From NCBI GenBank assembly GCA_012730105.1, contig JAAYBJ010000146.1, positions 1 through 64,000 on the forward strand: 64,000 bases of DNA, read 5' to 3'. Below are positions 16,114-26,049 of the stretch, one piece after another. The stretch is from Candidatus Hydrogenedentota bacterium. Lineage in GTDB: Bacteria > Hydrogenedentota > Hydrogenedentia > Hydrogenedentales > CAITNO01. The translations under genes were made by a program, and so were the position numbers. The notes under the pieces are model-generated. The model ran no database searches. It had not been told where the DNA came from and saw nothing but the letters and a program-made list of their open reading frames with translations. Numbering within the stretch: position 1 is the stretch's first letter; each line of letters starts with the position of its first letter.

Positions 16114-17390
16114 AAAGGCTCCGAATCCCCCAGGCTGAAAAAACGCTCCAGGATGGCGGTCATCATTTCTTGTTCCTCGGGCAGGGCGTGTTTCACGGCA
16201 TCCACAGGCTTGCGCAGCAGGCTGTTTGTAATCCGTTTCGAAAGATGCTCCACCACGCGGCGTTCCTCCTCCGTTAACCCGGAGAGTTTTCTCAGTGCGT
16301 GTTGCAGTTCCTTTTCACGGGTTTGGTTAAAAGCGCATGTAAGGGCCGAAATTACGGGATCAACGTTCAGGCGATGTCGCCAGTTGAGGAAACTGGCGGC
16401 CTCCTGCTGCACGATGTTTGTGCAGGCGGAGATCTCTTCCTGGCGTTTTAAAAGGTTGCGTTCCGCCACCCCCTGCAAATCGTCCATGTCATAACAATAC
16501 ACGTTGTCAACGCCCCCGGCCTCCCGCTCGATATCACGGGGAATGGCGATGTCGATGACGATCATGGGGGCGCGGCCTCGCTGCACAATGGCGCGTTCGA
16601 AGTCGGACGCTTTCAGGATAAGCTCGGAGGCGCCCGTGGAGCTGATGACAATATCCGCCCGGTGCAGGTGGCAGGGGAGCGCTTCAAGGATAATGGCTTC
16701 GCCATGGTAGCGGCGGGCAAGGGCCTTTGCCCGTTCAAGGGTGCGGTTGAGCACCATGACGCGGTTCACCCCGCGCTCCACCAGGCTTTTCATGGCCAGT
16801 TCGCCCACCTGTCCGGAGCCGATAATCATGGCCGCTTTCCCGTGGAGGTCTTTCAAGATCGATTCCACGAGATCTACTGCGATGGAAGCCACGGAAACCT
16901 TGCCCTTGCTGATTTGCGTTTCAGTTCGCACCCGTTTGCCGCACTTCAGGGAGCGTTGCAGCAGGGTGCTCAGCACCCGGTTCAGCGTTTCCGCAGCGCG
17001 GGCAGTGTCAAGCATTTGTTGGATCTGGCCCAGTATTTCGTTTTCCCCCACCACCATGCTGTCCAGGCTTGCGGCAACACGGAACAGGTGGGTAACCGCC
17101 TCAGCCTCCGCTTTAAAATAAAGAAATCCCGAGAATTCCGATTCAGCCAATTGATAGGTTTTGCCGAGGAACCGCACCATTTCCCGATACAATTGCTCCG
17201 TGGGTATCTTGGCACAGGCGTATACTTCAATGCGGTTACAGGTGGCCAGCAACGCCACGCCGCTTTCCGGACCCAGTTCTTTTTGAAACGCCGCAAGCAG
17301 ATCCGGCAGGTTCCCGGTGGAAAGCGTCATCCGTTCGCGCAGGGCGAGCGGGCTGGTGTGATGGCTTAATCCTGTCAACGCAAGGGTCAT
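16110..17390 (-). CDS. hemA: Glutamyl-tRNA reductase
   Basis: The 426-residue enzyme makes glutamate-1-semialdehyde from glutamyl-tRNA, the first step of C5-pathway tetrapyrrole synthesis. MTLALTGLSHHTSPLALRE is the conserved start, and ATCNRIEVYA places the nucleophilic Cys at residue 51. The NADPH-binding motif IGSGQVGELAMKSL is at about 180-193. I prefer ATG 17390 because the family normally begins four or five residues before the GLSHHT motif; a TTG four codons upstream (17402) is the alternative. Ribosome sites are poor for both. It is divergent from parA. Confidence 0.95.
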   Translation of the reverse strand: MTLALTGLSHHTSPLALRERMTLSTGNLPDLLAAFQKELGPESGVALLATCNRIEVYACAKIPTEQLYREMVRFLGKTYQLAESEFSGFLYFKAEAEAVTHLFRVAASLDSMVVGENEILGQIQQMLDTARAAETLNRVLSTLLQRSLKCGKRVRTETQISKGKVSVASIAVDLVESILKDLHGKAAMIIGSGQVGELAMKSLVERGVNRVMVLNRTLERAKALARRYHGEAIILEALPCHLHRADIVISSTGASELILKASDFERAIVQRGRAPMIVIDIAIPRDIEREAGGVDNVYCYDMDDLQGVAERNLLKRQEEISACTNIVQQEAASFLNWRHRLNVDPVISALTCAFNQTREKELQHALRKLSGLTEEERRVVEHLSKRITNSLLRKPVDAVKHALPEEQEMMTAILERFFSLGDSEPL

Positions 17391-17415
17391 AAGGGATATC
17401 AATCATGTGATGCTG

Positions 17416-17443
17416 TTGAAAATCAAGGGAATAACGGTATAGT
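17416..17443 (+). promoter_or_regulatory. Candidate promoter of the parAB-serS operon
   Basis: TTGAAA (17416-17421), 16 bases, TATAGT (17438-17443). Transcription from about 17450 would give a 5' leader of about 140 bases before parA. The same intergenic space must also hold the hemA promoter, which I could not place. Confidence 0.5.
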
Positions 17444-17592
17444 ACCTGTAAAGGCATTCGCGTATCCAGTGAACCTGTTTCGGAAAGTCAAGGGTATCCT
17501 TGTTATGGCAGGAGAATTGACTTGTCCCGCTTGTGAAACGTATCATTTACATTTCAACGGAACGTATCCTTCAAAACTCGGAAAAACACTCA

Positions 17593-18351
17593 ATGGCGCG
17601 TATTATCGCTGTGGCTAACCAGAAAGGCGGGGTGGGCAAAACCACCACCGCCGTGAATCTTGCGGCATGTTTTGCCGAAGCAGGTAAAAAAGTGCTTTTG
17701 TTGGACCTGGATCCACAGGGTAATGCCAGCCAGGGCGTTGGTGTTGACAAAAACAAATATGACACTACCATTTATGATGTTTTAGTGGACCACGTTCCGC
17801 TGGACCAGGTCGTTCTCGCCACCAATTATGACAACCTGTCTCTGGTGCCTTCACACCGCGATCTCGTGGGAGCGGAAATAGAATTGGTGGGCGAAAACGA
17901 CCGTGAATTTCGTCTGCGCAACGCGATCGTTCCCGTTCAGGACGCGTATGATTACATCGTGCTGGATTGTCCCCCGGCCTTGGGATTGTTAACCCTGAAC
18001 GGACTGGTTGCCGCTACAGGCGTCATCATACCCCTTCAATGCGAATATTACGCGCTGGAAGGACTGAGCGAATTACTGCACACGATTATTCTTGTCAGGG
18101 ACAATCTAAACGCGGACCTGGCGGTTAAGGGGGTCTTGTTGACCATGTATCAGCATACCAACCTCTCCAGGCAGGTGATGGAAGACGTGCGCAACCATCT
18201 TGGCACCAAAGTCTTCGAAACGTGGATCCCGCGTAACGTCAGTCTTAGCGAAGCGCCCAGCTATGGTATGCCTATTATCCATTATGACAACAAATGCGCC
18301 GGCGCCCGGTATTACAGGATGCTGGCGCAAGAGGTGGACAACCGTGCTTGA
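17593..18351 (+). CDS. parA: Chromosome-partitioning ATPase ParA (Soj)
   Basis: The 252-residue protein has the deviant Walker A motif NQKGGVGKTTTAVNLAA at about residues 9-25, the Walker A' VLLLDLDPQGN, and Walker B YDYIVLDCPPALGL. Length and motifs are those of chromosomal Soj-type ParA. It moves ParB-parS complexes during segregation. The ATG at 17593 gives the usual MARIIAVANQKGG start; a GTG 20 codons upstream is possible but unconserved. It overlaps parB by eight bases. No clear parS palindrome was found nearby. Confidence 0.93.
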   Translation: MARIIAVANQKGGVGKTTTAVNLAACFAEAGKKVLLLDLDPQGNASQGVGVDKNKYDTTIYDVLVDHVPLDQVVLATNYDNLSLVPSHRDLVGAEIELVGENDREFRLRNAIVPVQDAYDYIVLDCPPALGLLTLNGLVAATGVIIPLQCEYYALEGLSELLHTIILVRDNLNADLAVKGVLLTMYQHTNLSRQVMEDVRNHLGTKVFETWIPRNVSLSEAPSYGMPIIHYDNKCAGARYYRMLAQEVDNRA

Positions 18352-19285
18352 CAATAAAAAGAAAAAATCCGGTAAAGGCCTTGGCAAGGGCCTTGACGCG
18401 CTGATGCGTTCCGGCGCACAGGAAGAAGCAAAGAGCGGCGCTGAAAAACAAACGCATGTAGGCATGGATGACCCTTACGCGGGTCGGCATGTCCCCGGTG
18501 AGCGCATTCTCCTGTTGGATCCCGCCGCCATCCAGCCTAATCCGAAGCAACCCCGGCGCGTATTCGATGAAGAAAGATTGTCGGAATTGGCGGATTCGAT
18601 CCGCAAAGACGGGGTGCAGGAACCGCTTATCGTGCGCCGCGTTGACGGCGAATATCAGATCGTATGCGGTGAGCGGCGCTGCCGCGCGGCGGTCATGGCG
18701 GGATTGGAAACGGTTCCGGCCATCTGCAGGAATGTCGCGGACGGTGACATGCTCAAGTTCGGCCTCATCGAAAATATACAGCGGGAAGATTTGAACGCCA
18801 TTGAACTCGCCCGCGCTTACAAGGAACTGATGGAGCAGTATGACTGGACTCAGGAGCAACTTTCTGAAGAGGTGGGCAAGAAAAGGGCCACTGTGGCCAA
18901 TACCCTGAGATTGCTACAGTTGCCAGAACTCATTCAGGGGCAGGTTGCGGATGGCACGCTGACCATGGGGCATGCCCGTGCCGTTGCCGCTGTTTCAGGC
19001 GCGGAACGACAACTCGCCCTTTCCCGCCGTATTGTTGAAAACGGTCTGTCGGTGCGCCAGGCGGAACATCTGGCGTCGAAGGAGGCGGAAAAACAAGCAC
19101 CCCGGAAAAAAGCCGCGCCGCCCGAAAAAGATCCCCATATTGCGGAACTTGAAAATCAGTTGCGCCGCAGGCTTGGCGCCAAGGTCGCAGTCAGGCACCT
19201 GGACGGCAACAGGGGCAAAATCGAGATAGAATATTATTCCCTCGAGGAACTTGACCGTATTTTGGAAATTATCTCCAATCGTTGA
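18344..19285 (+). CDS. parB: Chromosome-partitioning protein ParB (Spo0J)
   Basis: The 313-residue product starts at GTG 18344, inside the end of parA, after GAGGTGG. The N-terminus [15 protein letters not shown] is the ParA-stimulating segment. The CTP-binding ParB domain includes [18 protein letters not shown] and the GERRCRAA motif at about 115-122, then [14 protein letters not shown]. The helix-turn-helix DNA-binding region is [21 protein letters not shown]'s vicinity at about 165-185. The C-terminal dimerisation domain follows a KKAAPPEK linker. It binds parS and spreads by CTP switching. Confidence 0.94.
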   Translation: MLDNKKKKSGKGLGKGLDALMRSGAQEEAKSGAEKQTHVGMDDPYAGRHVPGERILLLDPAAIQPNPKQPRRVFDEERLSELADSIRKDGVQEPLIVRRVDGEYQIVCGERRCRAAVMAGLETVPAICRNVADGDMLKFGLIENIQREDLNAIELARAYKELMEQYDWTQEQLSEEVGKKRATVANTLRLLQLPELIQGQVADGTLTMGHARAVAAVSGAERQLALSRRIVENGLSVRQAEHLASKEAEKQAPRKKAAPPEKDPHIAELENQLRRRLGAKVAVRHLDGNRGKIEIEYYSLEELDRILEIISNR

Positions 19286-19296
19286 AAAGGGCTCCC

Positions 19297-20568
19297 ATGT
19301 TTGATATACGGCTGATCAGAAACGAACCGGAACGCGTAAAAAAAGCGATGGAACTCAAGCGCGCCGGTGTCGACATCGACGCGGTGCTGGATGTCGATGC
19401 GCGCCGGAGAACCGCCATTTATGATATGGAACAACTGCGCGCCCAGCAGAACAAGGCAGGCGAGGCCATCGCGGCGCGCAAGCGCGCGGGCGAGAACGCC
19501 GATGATGCCATCGCTGAAATGAAAGCCATAAAAGATGACATTGCCCGTCTCGAGGAACAGGTGAAGACGCTGGACGCGTCGTTGCAGGAATTCCTCCTGG
19601 TATTGCCCAATGTCCCTGACGAGAGCGTACCGGTCGGTCCTGATGAAAGCGCGAACCGTGTTGAACGGCACTGGGGAGAGCCCCCCGTTTTTCCCTTTGT
19701 ACCCAGGGACCATGTGGACATCGCGGAGTCGCTGGGCATCATTGATTTCGGACGCGCCGCCAAACTGTCCGGAGCCCGTTTTGCCTTGAATCTCGGGATG
19801 GGCGCGCGGATAGAACGTGCGCTGGTCAATTTTATGCTGGATATCCATACCGGTGAGCATGGCTACACGGAAGTATGGCCCCCCCTCCTTGTCAATACCG
19901 ATTCCATGCGCGGCACGGGGCAGCTTCCGAAATTCTCCGAGGACTTGTTCAAGGTTCAAGACAGTGATTTGTGGCTGATTCCCACGGCGGAAGTGCCGGT
20001 CACGAACATTCACCGGGATGAAATTCTTGAAGCCCAGCAACTTCCACTCTACTATACCGCCTACACGCCCTGCTTTCGCAGCGAGGCGGGCTCCCACGGA
20101 AAAGACACGCGCGGCATGATACGCGTACACCAGTTTAACAAGGTCGAAATGGTGAAGTTCACCACGCCCGAGACTTCCTGGGAAGAACTTGAAAAACTGA
20201 CCGCAAATGCAGAGACTATTTTGCAGCGTCTCGGCCTCGCCTACCGTGTTGTGACGCTATGCACCGGCGACCTGGGATTTTCCGCGGCTAAGACCTATGA
20301 CATCGAAGTGTGGCTGCCGGCGCAGAATACCTACCGCGAAATCAGCTCCTGCTCGAATTTCACCGATTTTCAGGCGCGAAGGGCGAACATCCGTTTCCGT
20401 CGCGACAAAAAACCCGAATTCGTGCATACCCTGAACGGTTCCGGGATAGCGGTCGGCCGTGCCTTGGTGGCCATTCTGGAAAATTATCAACAAGAAGACG
20501 GCACTGTGGTGATACCGGAGGCGTTACGGCCATACATGAACGGCGCCGAGCGGATTACTTCGGCGTGA
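19297..20568 (+). CDS. serS: Seryl-tRNA synthetase
   Basis: The 423-residue class II synthetase charges tRNA-Ser. [18 protein letters not shown] starts the tRNA-binding N-domain, whose long antiparallel coiled coil spans about residues 35-100. Motif 2 includes [17 protein letters not shown] and motif 3 [19 protein letters not shown] near residue 395. The ATG at 19297 follows AAAAGGG, 11 bases after parB, so it is in the parAB transcript. A tRNA-Ser(UGA) gene is also in this window at 49062. Confidence 0.97.
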   Translation: MFDIRLIRNEPERVKKAMELKRAGVDIDAVLDVDARRRTAIYDMEQLRAQQNKAGEAIAARKRAGENADDAIAEMKAIKDDIARLEEQVKTLDASLQEFLLVLPNVPDESVPVGPDESANRVERHWGEPPVFPFVPRDHVDIAESLGIIDFGRAAKLSGARFALNLGMGARIERALVNFMLDIHTGEHGYTEVWPPLLVNTDSMRGTGQLPKFSEDLFKVQDSDLWLIPTAEVPVTNIHRDEILEAQQLPLYYTAYTPCFRSEAGSHGKDTRGMIRVHQFNKVEMVKFTTPETSWEELEKLTANAETILQRLGLAYRVVTLCTGDLGFSAAKTYDIEVWLPAQNTYREISSCSNFTDFQARRANIRFRRDKKPEFVHTLNGSGIAVGRALVAILENYQQEDGTVVIPEALRPYMNGAERITSA

Positions 20569-20592
20569 GTTGAGCAACTAACAGGAGGCATC

Positions 20593-21345
20593 ATGAAACA
20601 CGGTGATCAAGCGTCACTGCGGGAAGCCGCGGCGTTGTTGCAGGGAACACTCAATGGCATTGCCGTTACCGGGGCGGGAATTTCCGTGGAAAGCGGTATC
20701 CCCGACTTCAGAAGCGCGGGTGGATTGTGGTCCCGGTATAATCCGGCTGAATATGCCACTATGGAGGCCTTTCTTTATAACCCGGACAAGGTTTGGGAGA
20801 TGTGGTATGAATTGGCGGATACCCTGAAAGACGTTTCCCCCAATCCGGCTCACTTCGCTTTGGCGCGTCTGGAGGAACTCGGGCATATTAAGGCCGTCAT
20901 TACGCAAAATATCGATGCCCTGCACCACCACGCCGGAAGCAAAACGATCATCGAGTACCACGGAAACGCGGATACCATTGTTTGTCCCGCATGCCGGCGC
21001 AGGCGGCCGATGGACCTCAGCCAGCGGGCCTTGGGCGCGCCGCGTTGCGAATGCGGCGGGTATATGAAACCCGATGTGGTGCTCTTTGGCGAAGTGATCC
21101 CCGAATATGCCATGACGACGTCGGAGCGGCTCGCACGGGGTTGCGACGTCTTGCTGGTTATAGGCACCTCGGCCACGGTCTATCCTGCGGCAAGCCTTCC
21201 CTACCTGGCAAAGGAAGGCGGCGCCAAGGTGATCGAATGCAATACCGAGGAAACCGCGTTTACCAACACCATTACGGACATCTTTCTGCAGGGACCGGCA
21301 GGGGAAACCCTGCCTGAAGTCGTAAGGCTCATTGAAGCGCAATAG
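20593..21345 (+). CDS. NAD-dependent protein deacylase, Sir2 family
   Basis: The 250-residue sirtuin removes acyl groups from lysines using NAD+. GAGISVESGIPDFRSAGGLW is the NAD-binding signature at about residues 22-41. TQNIDALHHHAGS and EYHGNAD carry the catalytic His (about 119). Zinc is held by CPAC (about 128-131) and CEC (about 152-154). The GTSATVYPAASLP segment completes the NAD pocket. AGGAGG precedes the ATG; it is 24 bases after serS and likely the last gene of the operon. It may be CobB-like, but subclass is uncertain. Confidence 0.92.
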   Translation: MKHGDQASLREAAALLQGTLNGIAVTGAGISVESGIPDFRSAGGLWSRYNPAEYATMEAFLYNPDKVWEMWYELADTLKDVSPNPAHFALARLEELGHIKAVITQNIDALHHHAGSKTIIEYHGNADTIVCPACRRRRPMDLSQRALGAPRCECGGYMKPDVVLFGEVIPEYAMTTSERLARGCDVLLVIGTSATVYPAASLPYLAKEGGAKVIECNTEETAFTNTITDIFLQGPAGETLPEVVRLIEAQ

Positions 21346-21357
21346 GGCAAGGCCGGA

Positions 21358-23280
21358 TCAGGCGCTGTCTGCACGGCCGCGTCTAAGCCACATGGCGGTT
21401 CCGCCTGCCGTAATCACGGCGGCTTCCAACGCCCAGAATAGAGATAAAGCGCCCCAAATGCCGCGGGTAAAGCCATAACTGTGAAGGCCTACGCCAAGAG
21501 CGTTGACTCCCCACCAGGCGAATACCACGATCATGCCGAGCACAATAGCGCTCAGGGCGATGCTGTCATGACGCAGGTAGCCCCCGCGTCGGGCGTGCAA
21601 CACGGCCAGCGCCCACAAAATAATCAATAGCGCTCCGTTTTCCTTGGGGTCCCATCCCCAGAAGCGGCCCCAGCTCTGGGCTGCCCATATGCCCCCAAGC
21701 ACCGTGCCGATGAGCGTAAATGCCAGGCAAAAGGCAAGCACACCGTAGGTGATGCGGCCCAAGTCGGCAAAAAAAGGGCTTGCATGTTTTTTAAAGGGGA
21801 ATATCCGGAAAAACACGTGGACATGGCCGAGCGCGGACGCAAACAAACCAGCTCCGTAACCAACAATAATGGTGGTCACATGGGTCGCCAGCCAGAAATT
21901 AGTATCCAGAACCGCGATCACCGCCGGCATGGTGTCCGTTCCTTCACGCGCCTCGTATCGCCATGCGAAAAACATGCCCAGAGCGCCGAACAGAGCCCCC
22001 AGCGACATGGGAATTCGGTTCCTGACAACAAACTCCAGCAAAAAACCCAGCGAGGCTCCAATCAGGGCGGTAAAGAGAATGGTTTCATAAAGGGTCGTTA
22101 CCGGGGGACGTTCCCGGATTATGCAGCGGAGCGCAATGCCGAAACCGAGTAGCAAAATGGGCGGCAGCAATGAAAAATTGGCAAGTAGTGACAAACGCCC
22201 CGCTTCTTTCCGCAGCCAGCTGAGCGCGGTCAAAATAAAAGCCAGCACAAACAGCCATTGACCGAAGAAGAGATAACGTCCGCGATAATAGTGCACTTCC
22301 AGGGGCACATGGCGATATTCCCCTCGGGCGGCCGCCTGTGAAGTCACTGCCGTGTGAAGGCGTTTTAACGTGTCAAGAAACAATGGGGAGGCCGGAGGAG
22401 CGTTGACAAGAGTTTCAAATGCTTGTACAAATCCGATAGGGATTTCCATGGAAGTCCCCGAATCAAAAGCTCCTTCCATAATGTCCGCCGGGGACAACCA
22501 AGGTATTTCTTCTCCTTTCTCCGGGGGAAAAAGGGCGAAAAGACGCGCCGTGGTTGTTAGCGTGTCCAATTGGGTGAACAAAGCGTTCATGCCTTGCGCC
22601 AGCGGTTCCCGCTCCTTGTCTGTAAGGGTTTGGGATTTCTGGACAACCGTCTCAAGGTGACCGGGAACCTGTTTCAGGATGCCGCTGGTACGCGCAGGCT
22701 CTTCGCTCTCAAAGAGTTCCGCCAATAAGGCGTTTCCGGACGTTTCATAGGAGGCCCTGGCAAAGTCTAAAAACTGTGTAAGGGATTCGTAGGCCAGCAC
22801 GTTGTTGGCCAGCGTTATCAATTGTGTGTCTATGAAAGTCTGTGTTTCGCGGGGAATTTCCGATGCCTGGCGGGCCAGTGTCATCAATCGGTCTAGGCCT
22901 GGACGTAATTCGTTATAGGAATAGCGGTCCCGTTTTTTACCGTGAGGTTCAATGCCCAGAGCAACGACTGCCTCGTAGGAGTCCACGCTGAAGCATCGAT
23001 AGTCGTCAGCGGCCTCGGGTTGAAAAAGACAATCCAGGAACCATTCCAGCGCGGAAAGCGAACGTTTTCCCGTGGCAGCATCCAGAGTCAAGGTACGTTT
23101 TCCATTTAAACGAAGCAGAGAAAAGCGAGCCACCGTGTCGAGAGGTTTGACCCGGCCGGATTCTTGTACCGGCAGTACCGCGAACAAGTCCAGCACCTCA
23201 GACGGCCAACGCGGCGCCTCGGCAGCGGATATGCCGGCCAAAAGGGAAAAACAGGCCAATAGTAGGAGTATTTTATTCAT
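21358..23280 (-). CDS. ccsA: Cytochrome c biogenesis protein CcsA/ResC with periplasmic N-domain
   Basis: The 640-residue protein is the heme-handling half of system II cytochrome c maturation. A signal-like first helix (MNKILLLLACFSLLAGIS) leads into a 330-residue periplasmic domain. A multi-helix membrane domain follows from about 350. WGRFWGWDPKE near residue 565 is the heme-binding WWD motif, and conserved histidines lie in the flanking helices (LATHVTTIIVGYGAG). I start at ATG 23280, which exposes the signal sequence; the frame is open further upstream without a ribosome site. It follows resB by 67 bases. Confidence 0.9.
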   Translation of the reverse strand: MNKILLLLACFSLLAGISAAEAPRWPSEVLDLFAVLPVQESGRVKPLDTVARFSLLRLNGKRTLTLDAATGKRSLSALEWFLDCLFQPEAADDYRCFSVDSYEAVVALGIEPHGKKRDRYSYNELRPGLDRLMTLARQASEIPRETQTFIDTQLITLANNVLAYESLTQFLDFARASYETSGNALLAELFESEEPARTSGILKQVPGHLETVVQKSQTLTDKEREPLAQGMNALFTQLDTLTTTARLFALFPPEKGEEIPWLSPADIMEGAFDSGTSMEIPIGFVQAFETLVNAPPASPLFLDTLKRLHTAVTSQAAARGEYRHVPLEVHYYRGRYLFFGQWLFVLAFILTALSWLRKEAGRLSLLANFSLLPPILLLGFGIALRCIIRERPPVTTLYETILFTALIGASLGFLLEFVVRNRIPMSLGALFGALGMFFAWRYEAREGTDTMPAVIAVLDTNFWLATHVTTIIVGYGAGLFASALGHVHVFFRIFPFKKHASPFFADLGRITYGVLAFCLAFTLIGTVLGGIWAAQSWGRFWGWDPKENGALLIILWALAVLHARRGGYLRHDSIALSAIVLGMIVVFAWWGVNALGVGLHSYGFTRGIWGALSLFWALEAAVITAGGTAMWLRRGRADSA

Positions 23281-23347
23281 TCCGGTACTCTTTATGCAGT
23301 TCTTGGAAAACGAAACAAAGAAACACGCGCCGGCTTTATCTTTTGAT

Positions 23348-24493
23348 TTATGCATGTGTTTCCGCGCGCCCCCGTTTTAAATAACGAAACAATACCTGGC
23401 CGTAATGAAGGATCAGGCCGAAAGAAATAAGGCAGGAGGCGTATAGAGGCCACTGTGCCGCGCGGTTTCGGGTTACGGCCAGCACGGAGTATAACGGTTC
23501 GCCTTCCTGCGCGTTTGCCGGACCCCAGGAGGCCTGGTAAAAGGTGTAACCGCGATGTCGGAGCGGTTCATTCATACGAATGACGACGTCTCGAGAAGCA
23601 TCGCCGTCCTGCAGTGTCAACCTGCTGGTAAAAGCGCTCGGGAGTTCCGTGCCGGGATGCTTTTCGTGAGTGAAGGCGTTCAAGGTGAGTATAAAGGGTA
23701 ACGCCCATTCCCGTCTTTTCAGCGCGATCGTATAATTTCGGCCGTTGGCTTGAATAAGCCATGGCGCTTTCTCCATGCCCCACAGCAGGCCTTTCTCGGA
23801 AGCATCACCGGAGAGCGTAACGAAAATACCGGGAACGTTCATTTCTGCGGATTGCGCTGGTTCCGCGGCGCGCAATATCACGCCTTCCACCGCAGCAGGC
23901 CCGTTTCCTTGCTCCACAACGCTGTTTAGGTAACAGGGACCTGTTTCCAATTGGAAAGGCAACGAATCATGACGGAAAACCGCTGTCCGTTCCCCGGTGC
24001 AGTCTTGAAACTGTTCTTGCGGAATAATAAAACGAAGGCCGCTATCCGCAGGATCCATTTCGGTTATTTGTATCTCCCAGTCATAATAACTCCGGATGCT
24101 ACGGCCGCTGTCACCTTCATAAAGCGGCATGTTGCCGGATATGGAATAGTGGTAGCCAACAAATCCGGCAAGAATAAGCATAAGAATGCCCGTATGAGCG
24201 ATCAGGAGGCCCGGGCGCGAAAGGCGTTTCGGGGCGCGAATTACCGCGCCGATTAGCATACTTACAAATACCAGCGCCAGCAGCAGATAACCGCCGGGCA
24301 GTGGAACCGGGAGGCGTCCGAATAACCGATGCACCAGAAAAAAAGATTCAAAATATTTCTGTTGCGCTTCGTATAGACCTATCCGGGTCTGCTCTAGCGT
24401 GCCGAAAAATACAAGCAATAACAAAGTCAGAAGCAGCACAACGGAAAGGCCGTAAGATCCCAGGAACCGGATAAAATCTTTTAAACGCGTCAT
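23348..24493 (-). CDS. resB: Cytochrome c biogenesis protein ResB-like
   Basis: The 381-residue protein has the ResB layout. A transmembrane helix (SVVLLLTLLLLVFFGTLEQ) is followed by two more helices near 65-85 and 95-115. A large periplasmic domain comes next, containing LRHRGYTFYQASW, a hallmark of the family, and a final helix (LYASCLISFGLILHYGQVL) ends the protein. ResB binds CcsA to form the cytochrome c synthetase that attaches heme outside the inner membrane. It overlaps the upstream lipoprotein gene by four bases (ATGA). Confidence 0.9.
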   Translation of the reverse strand: MTRLKDFIRFLGSYGLSVVLLLTLLLLVFFGTLEQTRIGLYEAQQKYFESFFLVHRLFGRLPVPLPGGYLLLALVFVSMLIGAVIRAPKRLSRPGLLIAHTGILMLILAGFVGYHYSISGNMPLYEGDSGRSIRSYYDWEIQITEMDPADSGLRFIIPQEQFQDCTGERTAVFRHDSLPFQLETGPCYLNSVVEQGNGPAAVEGVILRAAEPAQSAEMNVPGIFVTLSGDASEKGLLWGMEKAPWLIQANGRNYTIALKRREWALPFILTLNAFTHEKHPGTELPSAFTSRLTLQDGDASRDVVIRMNEPLRHRGYTFYQASWGPANAQEGEPLYSVLAVTRNRAAQWPLYASCLISFGLILHYGQVLFRYLKRGRAETHA

Positions 24494-25182
24494 GAAGTGG
24501 GAGCCCCTTCAAAATGAAATGATTCCACGAAGGACATAAAATTGTCTTTTTCCTTGATTATGGATTCTGCCGGCCCCGTCATCTTAATAAACAGGGTCTC
24601 GGTTTCAAGGGGACAGATCACGCCCAACAGCATCTGTTCATTGGCGGGTTGACCATCGGCTTGGGAAAGAGCAGCCATACACTCCATGTATGTGGCTTGA
24701 CTGCCAAGGAGGTCAAAAGAAGCAAGTCGTAGGGTCTCCTCCTCTGTCAGCGGTGCAAGTCCCATCTGGGCGCGCCATCGGTTCAGGTTCGGAATGACTC
24801 CCCCCGCTTCACCCGCCAATACACTGACCGTACATTCGGCATCCTTCAGTGTGTTGGTGAAAAACGTGGCAAGACGCATGGGGCGTGCTTCCCCTTGCGT
24901 CCATGAAGCGGGAGGAACCCAGTTGATTCGGGATGTCACTGTCGAATCCCCAGGAACTTCGACATCGGGCGCCTGCGTGCCAGAGGCGGGACGTGTGTTA
25001 GCAGAAGGGCTGGACTGGTTATTTATACCAAAGCGTTCCGCAATAGTAAGTTTCGGCGGCATAACGCGTTCCTCAGGCGGGACAATACGCGTTTCGTTGA
25101 TTTCACGGACGGATGTCTGCGGAGAGCAGGCGGGCAGCAAAAACAGCAAGACTATTGAAAAAAGACCATATATTTTTACCAT
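24490..25182 (-). CDS. Conserved lipoprotein linked to cytochrome c maturation genes
   Basis: The 230-residue product has a lipoprotein signal peptide with lipobox LLPACS (Cys at about 19). After a linker of about 60 residues comes a domain starting at WVPPASWTQGEARPMRLATF and containing VIPNLNRWRAQMGLAPLTEEE. I recognise this WRxQxGL pattern from uncharacterised proteins of planctobacteria and Verrucomicrobia but know no function. It is the first gene of a lipoprotein-resB-ccsA transcript, so a role in c-type cytochrome assembly outside the membrane is a reasonable inference. Confidence 0.75.
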   Translation of the reverse strand: MVKIYGLFSIVLLFLLPACSPQTSVREINETRIVPPEERVMPPKLTIAERFGINNQSSPSANTRPASGTQAPDVEVPGDSTVTSRINWVPPASWTQGEARPMRLATFFTNTLKDAECTVSVLAGEAGGVIPNLNRWRAQMGLAPLTEEETLRLASFDLLGSQATYMECMAALSQADGQPANEQMLLGVICPLETETLFIKMTGPAESIIKEKDNFMSFVESFHFEGAPTS

Positions 25183-25305
25183 GATTATTCGCTTTTAACC
25201 TTTTTCAAAAAACAAAATAAAAGGTATTTCTATCATAAACACGGATGAGACTTCCATATCGCCGAAATAGTCGGATAACCTGAAGTCGTTTAACTGTAAG
25301 AAGAT

Positions 25306-25334
25306 TTACATTCTTTGCCCGTATAGTTTATAAT
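25306..25334 (+). promoter_or_regulatory. Candidate promoter of the marR gene
   Basis: A consensus -10 box TATAAT is at 25329-25334, with a weak -35 TTACAT at 25306-25311 and a 17-base spacer. It lies about 65 bases before the marR start. Confidence 0.45.
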
Positions 25335-25399
25335 GACACAGTCAAATTTTTTGACGCATTGGAAACTGCGGGTGTTACAGTCAGTGTAAAGAGGAATTT

Positions 25400-25870
25400 A
25401 TGGCAGCATCCATCAACAATGAATTGGAACTTGAACAGCCGATGGAAGATATTCGGCACGAACTGGTGCTGAATATAGTGCGGACGGCCGCTGTCATAGC
25501 CGGAGAAGGGGCTGCCCTGTTTCGGCGATTTGATCTGACAGAGGCGCAATTCAATGTCCTGTTCGCGTTGAAGTATAAAAAGAATGAATGGACCCAGTCC
25601 GACTTGGGAAAGCGACTGGTGGTTACGCGTGCCAGCATCACTTCCGTGTTGGATAAATTGGAAAGTAAAGGACTGGTGAGGCGCAATGATGTCGCCGGCA
25701 ATCGGCGCATATACCACATTTCGCTGACGCGTAAAGGACAAAACTTGATAGATCGTGTGGAACCTGTATATCGGGAAACCATTCACAAGGCGCTTGACAT
25801 TTTTTCGGATGAGCAATGCCGGGACATGATATCGAAAATGGAGCAGATTCGGTCCCGCTCGGCAGTTTAG
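25400..25870 (+). CDS. MarR-family transcriptional regulator
   Basis: The 156-residue protein has the MarR winged helix. LTEAQFNVLFALKY is the first DNA-binding-domain helix, WTQSDLGKRLVVTRASITSVL the helix-turn-helix region at about 65-85, and LVRRNDVAGNRRIYHISLT the wing at about 95-113. AGAGGAA precedes the ATG. It lies directly upstream, in the same direction, of the three-part phospholipid/fatty-acid protein and may regulate it; a 16-base palindrome lies between them. Confidence 0.9.
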   Translation: MAASINNELELEQPMEDIRHELVLNIVRTAAVIAGEGAALFRRFDLTEAQFNVLFALKYKKNEWTQSDLGKRLVVTRASITSVLDKLESKGLVRRNDVAGNRRIYHISLTRKGQNLIDRVEPVYRETIHKALDIFSDEQCRDMISKMEQIRSRSAV

Positions 25871-25877
25871 GATAATA

Positions 25878-25893
25878 CCGCCGAATTCGGCGG
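25878..25893. promoter_or_regulatory. Perfect 16-base palindrome, possible operator
   Basis: CCGCCGAATTCGGCGG is a perfect palindrome seven bases after the marR stop, between marR and the MFS/PlsC/ligase gene. MarR proteins bind palindromes of about this size. It could equally be a mere GC hairpin. Confidence 0.3.
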
Positions 25894-26049
25894 ATGACTA
25901 AGTCTTTCAATGGATGTCGCAGATGAACCGGTCAGACCCGGTTCTTCGATGGACGATGTGTAATGTGTCCCCTGCCCTTCTTTCGGGTCAATGGCCATTA
26001 CTGAAACCGGGCCCGCCTTCGGGCGTGCCGTAGGAATGAGAGGCTTCTT

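Noticed and set aside
17390-17593. parS site near parAB
   Set aside because: GTGAAAC-like pieces occur, but no full 16-base parS palindrome.
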